Notes under the pieces: generated by a model | What the model was told of the DNA's origin: nothing | The model's input: the letters and a program-made list of their open reading frames with translations, nothing else | Databases searched by the model: none | Made by a program: the position numbers and the translations under genes | Assembly: GCA_903895005.1 (NCBI GenBank) | Contig: CAITSH010000064.1 | Span: 1-23,687 of the forward strand | Direction: 5' to 3' | DNA length: 23,687 nt | Source: an uncultured Pseudomonadota bacterium | GTDB taxonomy: Bacteria > Pseudomonadota > Gammaproteobacteria > Burkholderiales > SG8-39 | In this document: one piece after another, positions 1-7,340 of the stretch | Layout: each line of letters opens with the position of its first letter | How positions within the stretch are numbered: position 1 is the stretch's first letter

Positions 1-870
1 CGATCTGTCATGTACCAGCACATTTTCTGGTTCTTCTGGCATCCCGAGGTCTAGATCTTGATTCTGACAGCCTTCGGCACCTTGTCCCAGATCATCCCGG
101 CCTTTGCGCGCAAACCGCTGTTTGGCTACTCGTCGATGGTCTACGCCACGTCGTCGATCGCGATCCTGTCCTTCATCGTTTGGGCGCACCACATGTTCAC
201 CGTGGGCATGCCGGCCGCGGGCGTGTTGTTCTTCATGTACGCCACGGTGCTGATTGCAGTTCCGACGGCCGTGAAAGTGTTCAACTGGCTGGCCACGATG
301 TGGCAGGGTTCGATGACCTTCGAGACGCCGATGCTGTTCTCGGTCGGATTTATTTTCGTGTTCTCGATGGGCGGCTTTACCGGCCTGATGCTGGCTATCA
401 TGCCTGTGGACATCCAGCTGCAGGACACCTACTACGTGGTGGCGCACTTCCATTACGTGCTGGTGGCCGGTTCCCTCTATGCCATCTTCGCAGCGACCTA
501 CTTCTGGATTCCTAAGTGGACCGGCCTGATGTACGACGAGACGCTGGGCAAGTGGCACTTCTGGCTGTCGCTGGTGTTCTTTAACATCACGTTCTTCCCG
601 ATGCACTTCCTTGGCCTTGCCGGCATGCCCCGACGGATCCCTGACTACGCCACTCAGTTCACCGAGTTCAACGCCATCGCCAGTGTCGGAGCCTTCGGTT
701 TTGGTCTGACGCAGCTGATTTTCCTGTGGGTGCTGATCAAGGTTGCGTTCCTGCGCAAGGGTGACAAGGCTCCGGCCAACCCGTGGGAAGGCGCTGATAC
801 GCTGGAATGGACGCACCTGCCCAGCCCGGCCCCGTACCACAGCTTCGAAGAAGCGCCCGTAGTCAAGTGA
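1..870 (+). CDS. ctaD: Cytochrome c oxidase subunit I (CtaD), 3' part, with an in-frame stop near the window edge
   Basis: C-terminal half of the heme-copper oxidase catalytic subunit, which reduces O2 at the heme a3-CuB site in the inner membrane. Seen: the CuB histidine pair (WAHHMF), the K-channel lysine (AVKVFNW), the heme-ligand region VVAHFHYVL, and many hydrophobic helices; it ends SPAPYHSFEE, as in betaproteobacterial subunits I. Frame 1 is open from base 1 except for TAG at 52-54, exactly where the family has the Tyr of the HPEVY motif, the tyrosine cross-linked to a CuB histidine. The codons at 1-6, 37-39 (Trp for the usual Gly) and 67-69 (Thr for the usual Pro) also deviate, while everything after base 70 is orthodox. 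Mechanical gene calling would start at TTG 58. I infer an intact gene with sequence errors at the edge; a true pseudogene is the alternative. The 5' half lies outside the window. Confidence 0.93.
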
Positions 871-875
871 GTCAG

Positions 876-1010
876 ATGAGCTCAGCCGGAAGCACGCCGG
901 TCATGGCCGGCGGCCGGAAAAAATCCAACGTCAAGACCGGGCTCCTGCTGGCCGCGATGGCGCTGGCGTTTTTTCTTGCTGTCGTGATCAACCACGTATT
1001 CTCACGCTGA
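876..1010 (+). CDS. Small single-span membrane protein after ctaD (cytochrome oxidase small assembly protein-like)
   Basis: A 44-residue protein with a basic N-terminal stretch (GGRKKSNVKTG) followed by one transmembrane helix of about 20 residues (LLLAAMALAFFLAVVI) and a short tail. It sits between ctaD and ctaG, starting 5 bases after the ctaD stop. An alternative GTG start at 867 would overlap that stop (GTGA) and add three residues. Betaproteobacterial ctaD genes are commonly followed by a tiny membrane protein annotated as a cytochrome oxidase small assembly protein. The assignment rests on position, size and topology rather than on a strong motif. The role is probably in oxidase biogenesis or stability. 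Confidence 0.72.
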   Translation: MSSAGSTPVMAGGRKKSNVKTGLLLAAMALAFFLAVVINHVFSR

Positions 1011-1013
1011 TCC

Positions 1014-1574
1014 ATGAGCGCCCACGCCCCAGCATCGACCCTCGCCGCCAACAACCGCCTGCTCAAAAAGCTCGGTGTGGTGGCTGTGGCGATGTTCGGC
1101 TTTGGTTTCGCCCTGGTGCCGTTTTACGAAAAAATGTGCGAAGTCACCGGGTTTCGCAATGTGTTCGCGGCCGACGAGGTCGTGGTCAAGAACACCCAGG
1201 TCGACACCACGCGCTCGGTTAGCATCGAATTCGATTCCAATGTGCAACGCCTCGCCTGGACTTTCAAGCCGGTTGACCGTCACGTCGAAGTGCATCCGGG
1301 TGCGGTCACGCAGGTGATGTACGAGGTCAAAAATACGCTCGACCGCCCGGTCACCGGACAGGCGGTCCCCGGCTACGCGCCGGCCGCGGCGGCGCAGTAC
1401 TTCAAGAAGCTCGACTGTTTTTGTTTCAAGCAGCAGACCCTCGCCGCCGGCGAGACGCGCCTGATGCCTGTGGTGTTCGTGATCGACCCGGACATGCCCA
1501 AGGATGTGAACACCCTGACCCTTTCGTACACTTTTTTTGAAGTGAACGGCAGCGTGAAAGGGAACAAGGGGTGA
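1014..1574 (+). CDS. ctaG: Cytochrome c oxidase assembly protein CtaG/Cox11
   Basis: Cox11 family copper chaperone that delivers copper to the CuB centre of subunit I. The 186 residues are of normal family length. It has an N-terminal membrane anchor (about residues 19-38) followed by a periplasmic immunoglobulin-like domain. The copper-binding CFCF motif is at 135-138, within KKLDCFCFKQQ, and the family signatures FYEKMCEVTG (37-46) and IDPDM (157-161) are present. The ATG at 1014 lies 3 bases after the stop of the preceding small gene, so translation is probably coupled. The gene is in the ctaD-ctaG-ctaE order typical of proteobacteria. Confidence 0.96.
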   Translation: MSAHAPASTLAANNRLLKKLGVVAVAMFGFGFALVPFYEKMCEVTGFRNVFAADEVVVKNTQVDTTRSVSIEFDSNVQRLAWTFKPVDRHVEVHPGAVTQVMYEVKNTLDRPVTGQAVPGYAPAAAAQYFKKLDCFCFKQQTLAAGETRLMPVVFVIDPDMPKDVNTLTLSYTFFEVNGSVKGNKG

Positions 1575-1825
1575 CCGTGATGGCAGACACGCAGCAGCCT
1601 GGCCAGCCTGGCGATAAGGCCGCGTTGAAGAGCGCCGGTCCGCTGACCGTGGCCAAGGCCGTTTTCTGGTCCTTTCTGGGCATTCGCAAGCGGTCGGCGC
1701 ACGAAGCCGACACCGTTCGCATCAGCCCGAAGCAGGTCATCATCGCCGGCCTCATTGGCGCCGCATTGTTCATTACCATCTTGTTGCTGCTGGTGCGCTT
1801 TGTCATCGGCAGCGTGACGCATTGA
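1571..1825 (+). CDS. DUF2970 family small membrane protein
   Basis: An 84-residue protein with a polar N-terminus, the stretch AVFWSFLGIRKR at about 34-45 and one C-terminal transmembrane helix (VIIAGLIGAALFITILLLLV). This is the pattern of DUF2970 proteins, which in betaproteobacteria lie between ctaG and ctaE. The GTG at 1571 overlaps the ctaG stop (GTGA); an ATG at 1580 is an equally good start and would remove three residues. The function is unknown. Conserved position in the oxidase operon suggests a role in assembly, but this is inference. Confidence 0.85.
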   Translation: MTVMADTQQPGQPGDKAALKSAGPLTVAKAVFWSFLGIRKRSAHEADTVRISPKQVIIAGLIGAALFITILLLLVRFVIGSVTH

Positions 1826-1862
1826 TTCACGGATTTAATTCAGGAATAAAAGGGAGAAACCC

Positions 1863-2711
1863 ATGAGCACCAAAGCCCAGCATTACTACGTACCGGCGCC
1901 TTCGCACTGGATGATTTTCGGCTCTGTGGCGCTGCTGTGCATGGCGCTTGGCGCGGCCGGCTGGTTCAACGGCGCCGGCGCTGGCGCCTGGCTGCTGGCT
2001 GCCGGTTTTGCCGTGCTGGTGTTCATGATGGTCAAGTGGTTCGGCGACGTGATCGGCGAATCGGAGGCGGGCAAGTACACCAAGTGGGAGGACACGTCTT
2101 TTCGCTGGGGCATGAGTTGGTTCATCTTTTCAGAAGTTATGTTTTTCGCCGCCTTCTTCGGCGCCCTGTTTTATGCGCGCCAGTTGTCGGTGCCATGGCT
2201 TGCCGAACTGGACCAGAAACTCTTGTGGCCCGACTTCGCCGCCGTGTGGCCCTCCGCCGGCCCGGCAGCCAAGGATGTGTTCACGCCCATGGGCGCCTGG
2301 GGCATCCCGGCCATCAATACCGCGTTGCTGCTGACGTCCGGCGTCACGCTGACCTTCGCCCATTTCGCGCTGCTCAAGAACGACCGCAGCAAGCTCATCC
2401 TGTGGATGTTCGCGACCATCGCTCTCGGCGTGTTGTTCCTTGCCCTGCAGGTGTATGAATACTCGCACGCCTATTCCGAGTTCAACCTCAAGCTCACCAC
2501 CGGCATCTACGGCTCGACTTTTTTCATGCTCACCGGCTTTCACGGTTTTCACGTGACCGTCGGCACGATCATGCTTGCTGTCATCGGTTTCCGTTGCATC
2601 GCCGGACACTTCAAGCCCGACCATCATTTTGCCTTTGAAGCGGTGGCCTGGTACTGGCACTTTGTCGACGTGGTCTGGCTGCTGCTGTTCGTGGTTGTCT
2701 ACTGGCTCTGA
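1863..2711 (+). CDS. ctaE: Cytochrome c oxidase subunit III (CtaE)
   Basis: Subunit III of the aa3 oxidase, a multi-helix membrane protein of 282 residues that stabilises subunit I and proton uptake. Recognisable family stretches are YYVPAPSHW near the N-terminus, RWGMSWFIFSEVMFFAAFF around 80-98, the TGFHGFHVTVGT segment around 223-234 and the C-terminal AVAWYWHFVDVVWLLLFVVVYWL. The start ATG at 1863 is preceded by the Shine-Dalgarno AAGGGAG. It is the last gene of the first oxidase transcription block: a perfect-stem terminator follows about 115 bases after the stop. Confidence 0.97.
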   Translation: MSTKAQHYYVPAPSHWMIFGSVALLCMALGAAGWFNGAGAGAWLLAAGFAVLVFMMVKWFGDVIGESEAGKYTKWEDTSFRWGMSWFIFSEVMFFAAFFGALFYARQLSVPWLAELDQKLLWPDFAAVWPSAGPAAKDVFTPMGAWGIPAINTALLLTSGVTLTFAHFALLKNDRSKLILWMFATIALGVLFLALQVYEYSHAYSEFNLKLTTGIYGSTFFMLTGFHGFHVTVGTIMLAVIGFRCIAGHFKPDHHFAFEAVAWYWHFVDVVWLLLFVVVYWL

Positions 2712-2825
2712 TCGAATACGAAGGACAAGCGCCCGGGCGCCGCGCACGGACAGGCTTAAAAGGAATAACAGGAGGAGGTTCCCGCCCGAGGCGTCAAAGT
2801 GGCATGGGAGCCATGGGAGTTTAAG

Positions 2826-2852
2826 CGCCGCACACAGTGCGGCGTTTTTTTT
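2826..2852 (+). terminator. Rho-independent terminator after ctaE
   Basis: A perfect 8-bp stem (CGCCGCAC / GTGCGGCG) with a 3-base ACA loop is followed directly by eight T. It terminates the ctaD-ctaE block. The other strand has no T-tract, so it is not bidirectional for the converging DUF2909 gene. The 114 bases between ctaE and the stem contain an AGGAGGAGG run but no convincing gene. Confidence 0.9.
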
Positions 2853-2893
2853 GCATACCGCGGGTGTTCGGTGATGCGGTAGGCTGCAGCGGA

Positions 2894-3094
2894 TCAGTTC
2901 AGCCTTTGCGTGATGAAGCCAAAGTGATAGCCGAGCATCAGCATCAGGAATAGGGTGATTGAAAACCCGACGCGCACGGCCAGCGCCTTGACCATGCGGG
3001 TGGAGCCGGGCTCGCGATCCCGCATCATGTAGACGAGGGCCGAGCCGAGGCTGGCAATGATTAGTACGATGAAAATAACAACGACGATGCGCAT
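2894..3094 (-). CDS. Twin transmembrane protein, DUF2909 family
   Basis: A 66-residue protein made of two hydrophobic helices (about residues 3-23 and 42-60) joined by a short charged loop (MMRDREPGSTRMVKA). This is the DUF2909 pattern. It lies on the opposite strand between ctaE and SURF1, an arrangement I recall from other betaproteobacterial oxidase loci. The ATG is at 3094 with no clear Shine-Dalgarno. It diverges from SURF1, with 36 bases between the two start codons. The function is unknown; involvement in oxidase biogenesis is suggested only by location. Confidence 0.85.
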   Translation of the reverse strand: MRIVVVIFIVLIIASLGSALVYMMRDREPGSTRMVKALAVRVGFSITLFLMLMLGYHFGFITQRLN

Positions 3095-3130
3095 GGGATG
3101 CAGGGTAGCGGAACCGGAGGTTTGTGTCGA

Positions 3131-3841
3131 ATGACTGTAAATAGAAGGAACTTTCGCCCGGGTATCGCAGTCACTCTATTGGCGGTGGCCGCGCTCGCGT
3201 TATTCGTGTCTCTGGGCAACTGGCAGATGCGGCGCGCGGACGAAAAGCTGGCGCGCCAGGCGCAGTTTGACGCGCGTCAGTCGGTGACGCTGGCCGTTCC
3301 GGCGCAGTTGCTCGATGCCGCGCGGTTTGAGTGGGCGCGTATCAGCGCGCGCGGCGAGTTTGTGGCCGCGAAGACGGTGCTGCTCGATAACAAGGTCGCG
3401 CACGGCAGGGCCGGCTACCAGGTGGTGACGCCGCTGCAGCTCGAAGGCAGCACGCTCACCCTGCTCGTCAATCGCGGCTGGGTGGCTGCGGGAACGCGAC
3501 GCGAGGTGCTGCCGGTGATCAAGACGCCCTCGGGCGTACAGCAGCTCGAGGGGGTGGCGGTGATCCCGACCGCGCGCTTCGTCGAGTTGGGCAAGGACGC
3601 GGCGCAGCAGGGCATGGTCTGGCAGAACCTGACGCTGGAGCGGTTTCGCCAATGGTCGGGATTTGTCTTGCAGCCGGTGGTAATGCAGCAGACGAATGAA
3701 ACGAATGACGGTCTTGAACGCGCCTGGGAGCCTCCCAACCTGGGTGCGGACAAGCACCGCAGCTACGCGTTGCAGTGGTATTCAATCGCAGTATTGATCC
3801 TGGTTCTCTATGTCTTCCTCAACTTCCGCAAACAGTCCTGA
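3131..3841 (+). CDS. SURF1 family oxidase assembly protein
   Basis: SURF1 (Shy1) homologue, which helps insert heme a into subunit I. It is 236 residues from the chosen start. Topology fits the family: an N-terminal helix (GIAVTLLAVAALALFVSLG), then the NWQMRRADEK segment, a periplasmic domain containing LLVNRGWVAAG, and a C-terminal helix beginning RSYALQWYSIAVLILVL. I chose the ATG at 3131 because GGAGG lies 10 bases upstream. The in-frame ATG at 3098 would add 11 residues and reach within 3 bases of the divergent DUF2909 start. The end overlaps the next gene by 32 bases. Confidence 0.93.
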   Translation: MTVNRRNFRPGIAVTLLAVAALALFVSLGNWQMRRADEKLARQAQFDARQSVTLAVPAQLLDAARFEWARISARGEFVAAKTVLLDNKVAHGRAGYQVVTPLQLEGSTLTLLVNRGWVAAGTRREVLPVIKTPSGVQQLEGVAVIPTARFVELGKDAAQQGMVWQNLTLERFRQWSGFVLQPVVMQQTNETNDGLERAWEPPNLGADKHRSYALQWYSIAVLILVLYVFLNFRKQS

Positions 3842-4472
3842 CCGCCCGCTGGGTGATCCCGAGTTCGAACGACGTCGCAGGAGCGGTCGCCGCCAGGCCA
3901 TGCTGGTCATGGCCATTTGCGCGGCCCCGGTCACCGCGGCCTGGCTGGCGTTTTTTGTCTTCCCGCCGGGCAAGCTGATGAACTACGGCGAGATTATCGA
4001 GGCGCGCACGCTGCCGGACGCGCCGCTGCCGCTCCTTGATGGCAAACCCTTCCGTCTGTCAGAGCTCAAGGGCCGCTGGGTCATGCTGCAGGTGGACGGC
4101 GGTGCCTGCGCCGAAGCCTGCCAGATCAAGCTCTACCAGATGCGCCAGGTGCGCCTGACGCAGGGGCGCGAAATGGAGCGCATAGAGCGGGTTTGGCTGA
4201 TTGACGATGCAGCGCAACTGGACACGATGATCATGCGGGCGTTCGACGGAACGCGCATGGTGCGCGCGGCATCAAGCCCGCTGCTGGCGCAATTTCCGGT
4301 GCCCGTACCAGGGAAGCGGGCGGATGGCGATGGCGCAAAGGCGAACGTGCGGGACCACATTTACCTCATCGATCCGCTGGGCAACCTGATGATGCGTTTT
4401 CCCCGTGACGCCGACCCGTCGCGCATCAAAAAAGACGTCGAGCGCCTGCTACGCGTGTCACGCATCGGATGA
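3810..4472 (+). CDS. Sco-like thioredoxin-fold membrane protein with a CxxxC motif
   Basis: A 220-residue protein: a basic cytoplasmic N-terminus, one membrane anchor (about 31-51), then a periplasmic domain. That domain keeps the three metal ligands of Sco proteins: Cys100 and Cys104 in GGACAEACQ, and His183 in RDHIYLIDPLGN, matching the DH-containing strand of Sco1. The overall sequence is divergent from Sco1 and such genes are often left as hypothetical. It overlaps SURF1 by 32 bases and ctaA by ATGA, so it is embedded in the assembly operon. Likely role: copper delivery or thiol reduction for CuA or CuB sites. A second, classical Sco is encoded at 6414. Confidence 0.82.
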   Translation: MSSSTSANSPDRPLGDPEFERRRRSGRRQAMLVMAICAAPVTAAWLAFFVFPPGKLMNYGEIIEARTLPDAPLPLLDGKPFRLSELKGRWVMLQVDGGACAEACQIKLYQMRQVRLTQGREMERIERVWLIDDAAQLDTMIMRAFDGTRMVRAASSPLLAQFPVPVPGKRADGDGAKANVRDHIYLIDPLGNLMMRFPRDADPSRIKKDVERLLRVSRIG

Positions 4473-5488
4473 TACAAGTGGGCGTGTTCCGCAAACTCGT
4501 TTTTATCGCCACCGTGCTGACCTTCATTGTCGTCGTGGTCGGCGCGTTTGTGCGCCTGTCTGACGCCGGTCTGGGTTGCCCGGACTGGCCACTTTGCTAT
4601 GGCAAGCTCACGCCGTCGCATGCCGCCGAAGAAATCGGCAAGGCCGAGGCGGTGCAACCGGGCGGGCCGGTCTCCATGGCCAAGGCCTGGAAGGAAATGT
4701 TCCATCGCTACATCGCCAAGCTGCTCGGCCTGCTGATCATCGGCATCGCCGTGCTGGCATGGATAAAGCGGCACGCACTCGGCCAGCCCCCCTGGCTCGC
4801 GACCGCGTTGTTTGGCGCGGTCTGTCTGCAGGGTGCGTTTGGCGCATGGACGGTGACCATGATGCTGATGCCAATCATCGTCACAGGTCACCTGATTGGC
4901 GGCATGACGGTGCTTTCCCTGCTCACCTGGCTTTCGGCACGCCAGATCGCCTGGCCCCCCGTCCTCGCCGGAGCGCCGTCCTGGTTGCGTCGCGCCGCAC
5001 CACTTGCTTTGTTTTTGCTCGCATGCCAGATAGCGCTCGGCGGCTGGGTAAGCACCAACTACGCCGCGATGGGCTGCTCCGACCTGCCGCTGTGCAAGGG
5101 CCAGCTGGTGCCGGCAATGGATTTCGAGCACGGCTTTACGCTGCTGCGTGACCTGGGCAAAAAGGCCGATGGTGATTTGCTGACCCTTGAGGCCCTGACG
5201 GCGATCCACTGGATGCACAGGGTGGGGGCGCTGGTGGTGTTCCTCTTTCTTGGCTGGTTTGGTTCCGTGCTGCTCAAGGCGCCGGCGTTGCGAGGGCTTG
5301 GCATGGTGTTGCATGCCCTGCTTGTGTTGCAGGTAAGCATCGGCATCGCGGTGGTTGCCCTGCAGTTGCCGCTGCACCTTGCCGCCGCGCATAACGCCGG
5401 TGCGGCGCTGCTGTTGATGGCACTGGTCGTGATAAACTTTCGCGTCTTTTCCGCCCCCCGCGCGCCCGCAGGCCCGGGCCCCGCATGA
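4469..5488 (+). CDS. ctaA: Heme A synthase CtaA/Cox15
   Basis: Oxidises the C8 methyl of heme O to the formyl group of heme A. The 339 residues form eight probable transmembrane helices in two similar halves. Conserved histidines lie at 79 (MFHRYIAK), 141 (TGHLIGG), 247/250 (AIHWMHR) and 309 (AAAHNAGA). Cysteine pairs are at 37/43 ([12 protein letters not shown]) and 203/209 ([11 protein letters not shown]), as in the proteobacterial Cox15 type. ATG 4469 overlaps the preceding stop (ATGA), and the stop overlaps the ctaB start in the same way, which implies tight translational coupling. Confidence 0.97.
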   Translation: MIQVGVFRKLVFIATVLTFIVVVVGAFVRLSDAGLGCPDWPLCYGKLTPSHAAEEIGKAEAVQPGGPVSMAKAWKEMFHRYIAKLLGLLIIGIAVLAWIKRHALGQPPWLATALFGAVCLQGAFGAWTVTMMLMPIIVTGHLIGGMTVLSLLTWLSARQIAWPPVLAGAPSWLRRAAPLALFLLACQIALGGWVSTNYAAMGCSDLPLCKGQLVPAMDFEHGFTLLRDLGKKADGDLLTLEALTAIHWMHRVGALVVFLFLGWFGSVLLKAPALRGLGMVLHALLVLQVSIGIAVVALQLPLHLAAAHNAGAALLLMALVVINFRVFSAPRAPAGPGPA

Positions 5489-6393
5489 ACCAGTCCCTCC
5501 CGCTCAGCCAGCAACGCAACGGCCTGCTTAACCGCCTGCGGCAGTTCTACGCGCTGACCAAGCCGCGCGTCGTTTCGCTGATCGTCTTTTGCGCCGTGAT
5601 CGGCATGTTGCTGGCGGTACCCGCCGGTGTTGCGCTGCCTCTCTTACCCTTGCTCGCCGCGACTGTTGGCATCGCCCTTGTTGCCGGTGCGGCAGCGGGC
5701 ATCAACTGCCTGGTCGAGCAGAAAATCGACGCCGTGATGGCGCGTACGCGTGGCCGTCCGCTGCCCCTGGGTGAAGTGAATTCCATCGAGACGCTGATAT
5801 TCGCCAGCATCGTTGGCGGGGCCGGGCTGTGGATTCTGTTCGCATGGGTCAACCCGCTGACCATGTGGCTAACGCTCGCGACCTTTGTCGGCTACGCCAT
5901 CATCTACACCGTGATCCTCAAGCCGGCGACGCCGCAGAACATCGTAATTGGCGGCGCTTCAGGCGCAATGCCGCCGGTGCTCGGGTGGGCGGCGATGACC
6001 GATAGCGTCACGCCCGATGCGCTTCTCCTGTTCCTGATCATTTTCACCTGGACGCCACCACACTTTTGGGCGCTCGCGCTGTACCGCACCGAGGAATACG
6101 CCAAGGCTGGTCTGCCCATGCTGCCGGTGACCCACGGCGAAAAATTCACGCGCCTGCAGGTGCTGCTCTACACGATCATCATGTTCGCCTCGACGCTGCT
6201 GCCGTTTGTCTACCGCATGAGCGGCTGGATCTACCTCGTGTCGGCGGTTGTGCTTGGCCTGGTGTTCATGTGGTACGCCGTGCGTATTTTCATAAACTAC
6301 AGCGACGCGCTGGCACGCACGACCTTCCGTTATTCAATCCTCTACCTCTCGCTGCTATTTGCCGCGCTGTTGGTGGACCACTATTTCGCCTGA
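5485..6393 (+). CDS. ctaB: Protoheme IX farnesyltransferase (heme O synthase) CtaB/Cox10
   Basis: UbiA-superfamily prenyltransferase that adds farnesyl to protoheme, giving heme O for CtaA. It is 302 residues and polytopic. The prenyl diphosphate/Mg motif is at about 74-89 ([16 protein letters not shown]), and the second signature [11 protein letters not shown] is followed by [13 protein letters not shown]. The N-terminus has the usual [11 protein letters not shown]. It starts inside the ctaA stop (ATGA overlap), consistent with consecutive enzymes made in step. Confidence 0.97.
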   Translation: MNQSLPLSQQRNGLLNRLRQFYALTKPRVVSLIVFCAVIGMLLAVPAGVALPLLPLLAATVGIALVAGAAAGINCLVEQKIDAVMARTRGRPLPLGEVNSIETLIFASIVGGAGLWILFAWVNPLTMWLTLATFVGYAIIYTVILKPATPQNIVIGGASGAMPPVLGWAAMTDSVTPDALLLFLIIFTWTPPHFWALALYRTEEYAKAGLPMLPVTHGEKFTRLQVLLYTIIMFASTLLPFVYRMSGWIYLVSAVVLGLVFMWYAVRIFINYSDALARTTFRYSILYLSLLFAALLVDHYFA

Positions 6394-6413
6394 GCCGCGC
6401 TCAACCCAAACTC

Positions 6414-6992
6414 ATGCGCACCTGGCTGATACTCATTTGTGCGTTGCTGCTGGGGGGCTGCGGTCCGTCGGGGCCGCGCTTTAACAGCACCGATATCACC
6501 GGCGCCGACTACGCCAAGGATTTCAGCCTGAAGGATGCCAACGGCAAGACGCGCACCCTGGCCGATTTCAAGGGCATGGCGGTGGTGGTGTTCTTCGGCT
6601 ATACCCGCTGCCCGGATGTGTGTCCCACAACCATGACCGAAATGAAGCTGGTGCTGGAAAAACTCGGGCACGACGCGCAGCGCGTGCAGGTATTGTTCAT
6701 CACGATTGACCCGGAACGCGACAAGCCGGAGATTCTTGCGCAATACGTGCCCGCATTCGATCCGAGTTTCATCGGCCTGTACGGCGACTCCGATACCACC
6801 GCGAAGACCGCGAAGGACTTCAAGGTGTTCTACCAGAAGGTGCCGGGCAAGAGCCCGGACAGCTACACCATGGACCACACGGCCGGCAGTTACGTCTTCG
6901 ATCCCAAAGGCCGGCTGCGCCTGTTCGTGAGGCATGGCGGTGATACCGCGCCACTGGTGGCCGACCTCAAGACCTTGCTATCGGGTAGTTGA
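6414..6992 (+). CDS. Sco1/SenC/PrrC family copper chaperone lipoprotein
   Basis: A classical Sco protein of 192 residues, needed for CuA assembly in subunit II. It begins with a lipoprotein signal (LLLGGC, lipidated Cys16), so it is anchored to a membrane on the periplasmic side. The thioredoxin-fold domain carries GYTRCPDVCPTT (Cys66, Cys70) and the distal copper ligand His155 in YTMDHTAGSYVFD. The open frame extends far upstream into ctaB, but the lipobox and the position 20 bases after ctaB fix the start at ATG 6414. It is the last clear oxidase-assembly gene of the block. Confidence 0.95.
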   Translation: MRTWLILICALLLGGCGPSGPRFNSTDITGADYAKDFSLKDANGKTRTLADFKGMAVVVFFGYTRCPDVCPTTMTEMKLVLEKLGHDAQRVQVLFITIDPERDKPEILAQYVPAFDPSFIGLYGDSDTTAKTAKDFKVFYQKVPGKSPDSYTMDHTAGSYVFDPKGRLRLFVRHGGDTAPLVADLKTLLSGS

Positions 6993-6995
6993 CCT

Positions 6996-7028
6996 GCTGG
7001 AGACCTGCGCCAGATGGGGGTTTCCAGC
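6996..7028. repeat. REP-like palindromic repeat, copy A
   Basis: A 33-bp element whose ends, GCTGGAGA and TTTCCAGC, are inverted repeats with one wobble pair. It shares the CGCCAG core and GGG spacing with copies at 13154 and 16884, with no gaps in the alignment. It starts 3 bases after the sco stop codon and lies just upstream of the ferredoxin gene. Confidence 0.65.
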
Positions 7029-7041
7029 TGCCATCCGGGGT

Positions 7042-7335
7042 ATGTCCGAACCTTCGCGCGGTGACAGCCGCCCTTTTCGTGTCCTCCTCGCACGCTCAGG
7101 CAAAGCCTTCAGCGTGCCGGCCGACGAATCGATATTGAGCGTGCTGCTGCGCAATGGCCTCGACATGCCCTACACCTGTCAGCTCGGCACCTGCGGCAGT
7201 TGCGTGGTGCCGCTGCTGGCCGGTGTGCCCGATCACCGCGACAAGGTCTTGTCCGATGAACTCAAGGCCGGCAACAAGCTGATCGCGTTGTGCGTATCGC
7301 GCGCACAGTCTGACGCGTTGCTCATCGACTGTTGA
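7042..7335 (+). CDS. Stand-alone plant-type [2Fe-2S] ferredoxin (C-terminal domain of oxygenase reductases)
   Basis: A 97-residue [2Fe-2S] ferredoxin with ligands Cys46, Cys51, Cys54 and Cys84 (C-x4-C-x2-C-x29-C). The sequence around SILSVLLRNGLDMPYTCQLG and PDHRDKVLSDE is the kind found as the C-terminal domain of phthalate dioxygenase reductase/VanB-type proteins, here without the flavin and NAD domains. I chose ATG 7042 because CGGGG precedes it and the domain begins just after. The frame stays open to 6934, within sco. It lies about 50 bases after sco, with a palindromic repeat between, and converges on a Bug gene 5 bases away. It probably carries electrons to an oxygenase or reductase encoded elsewhere. 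Confidence 0.82.
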   Translation: MSEPSRGDSRPFRVLLARSGKAFSVPADESILSVLLRNGLDMPYTCQLGTCGSCVVPLLAGVPDHRDKVLSDELKAGNKLIALCVSRAQSDALLIDC

Positions 7336-7340
7336 TGCCC

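Noticed and set aside
2765..2823. AGGAGGAGG ribosome-site-like run followed by a tiny ORF (ATGGGAGCCATGGGAGTTTAA, 2805 onward, split here as ATG GGA GCC ATG...)
   Set aside because: The spacing from the AGGAGG to the ATG is over 20 bases and the peptide would be six residues; more likely part of the ctaE 3' leader to its terminator.
4361..5392. 343-codon open frame on the minus strand
   Set aside because: It is entirely antisense to ctaA, which has all family motifs; the product is a low-complexity His/Gln/Arg-rich sequence with no recognisable domain.
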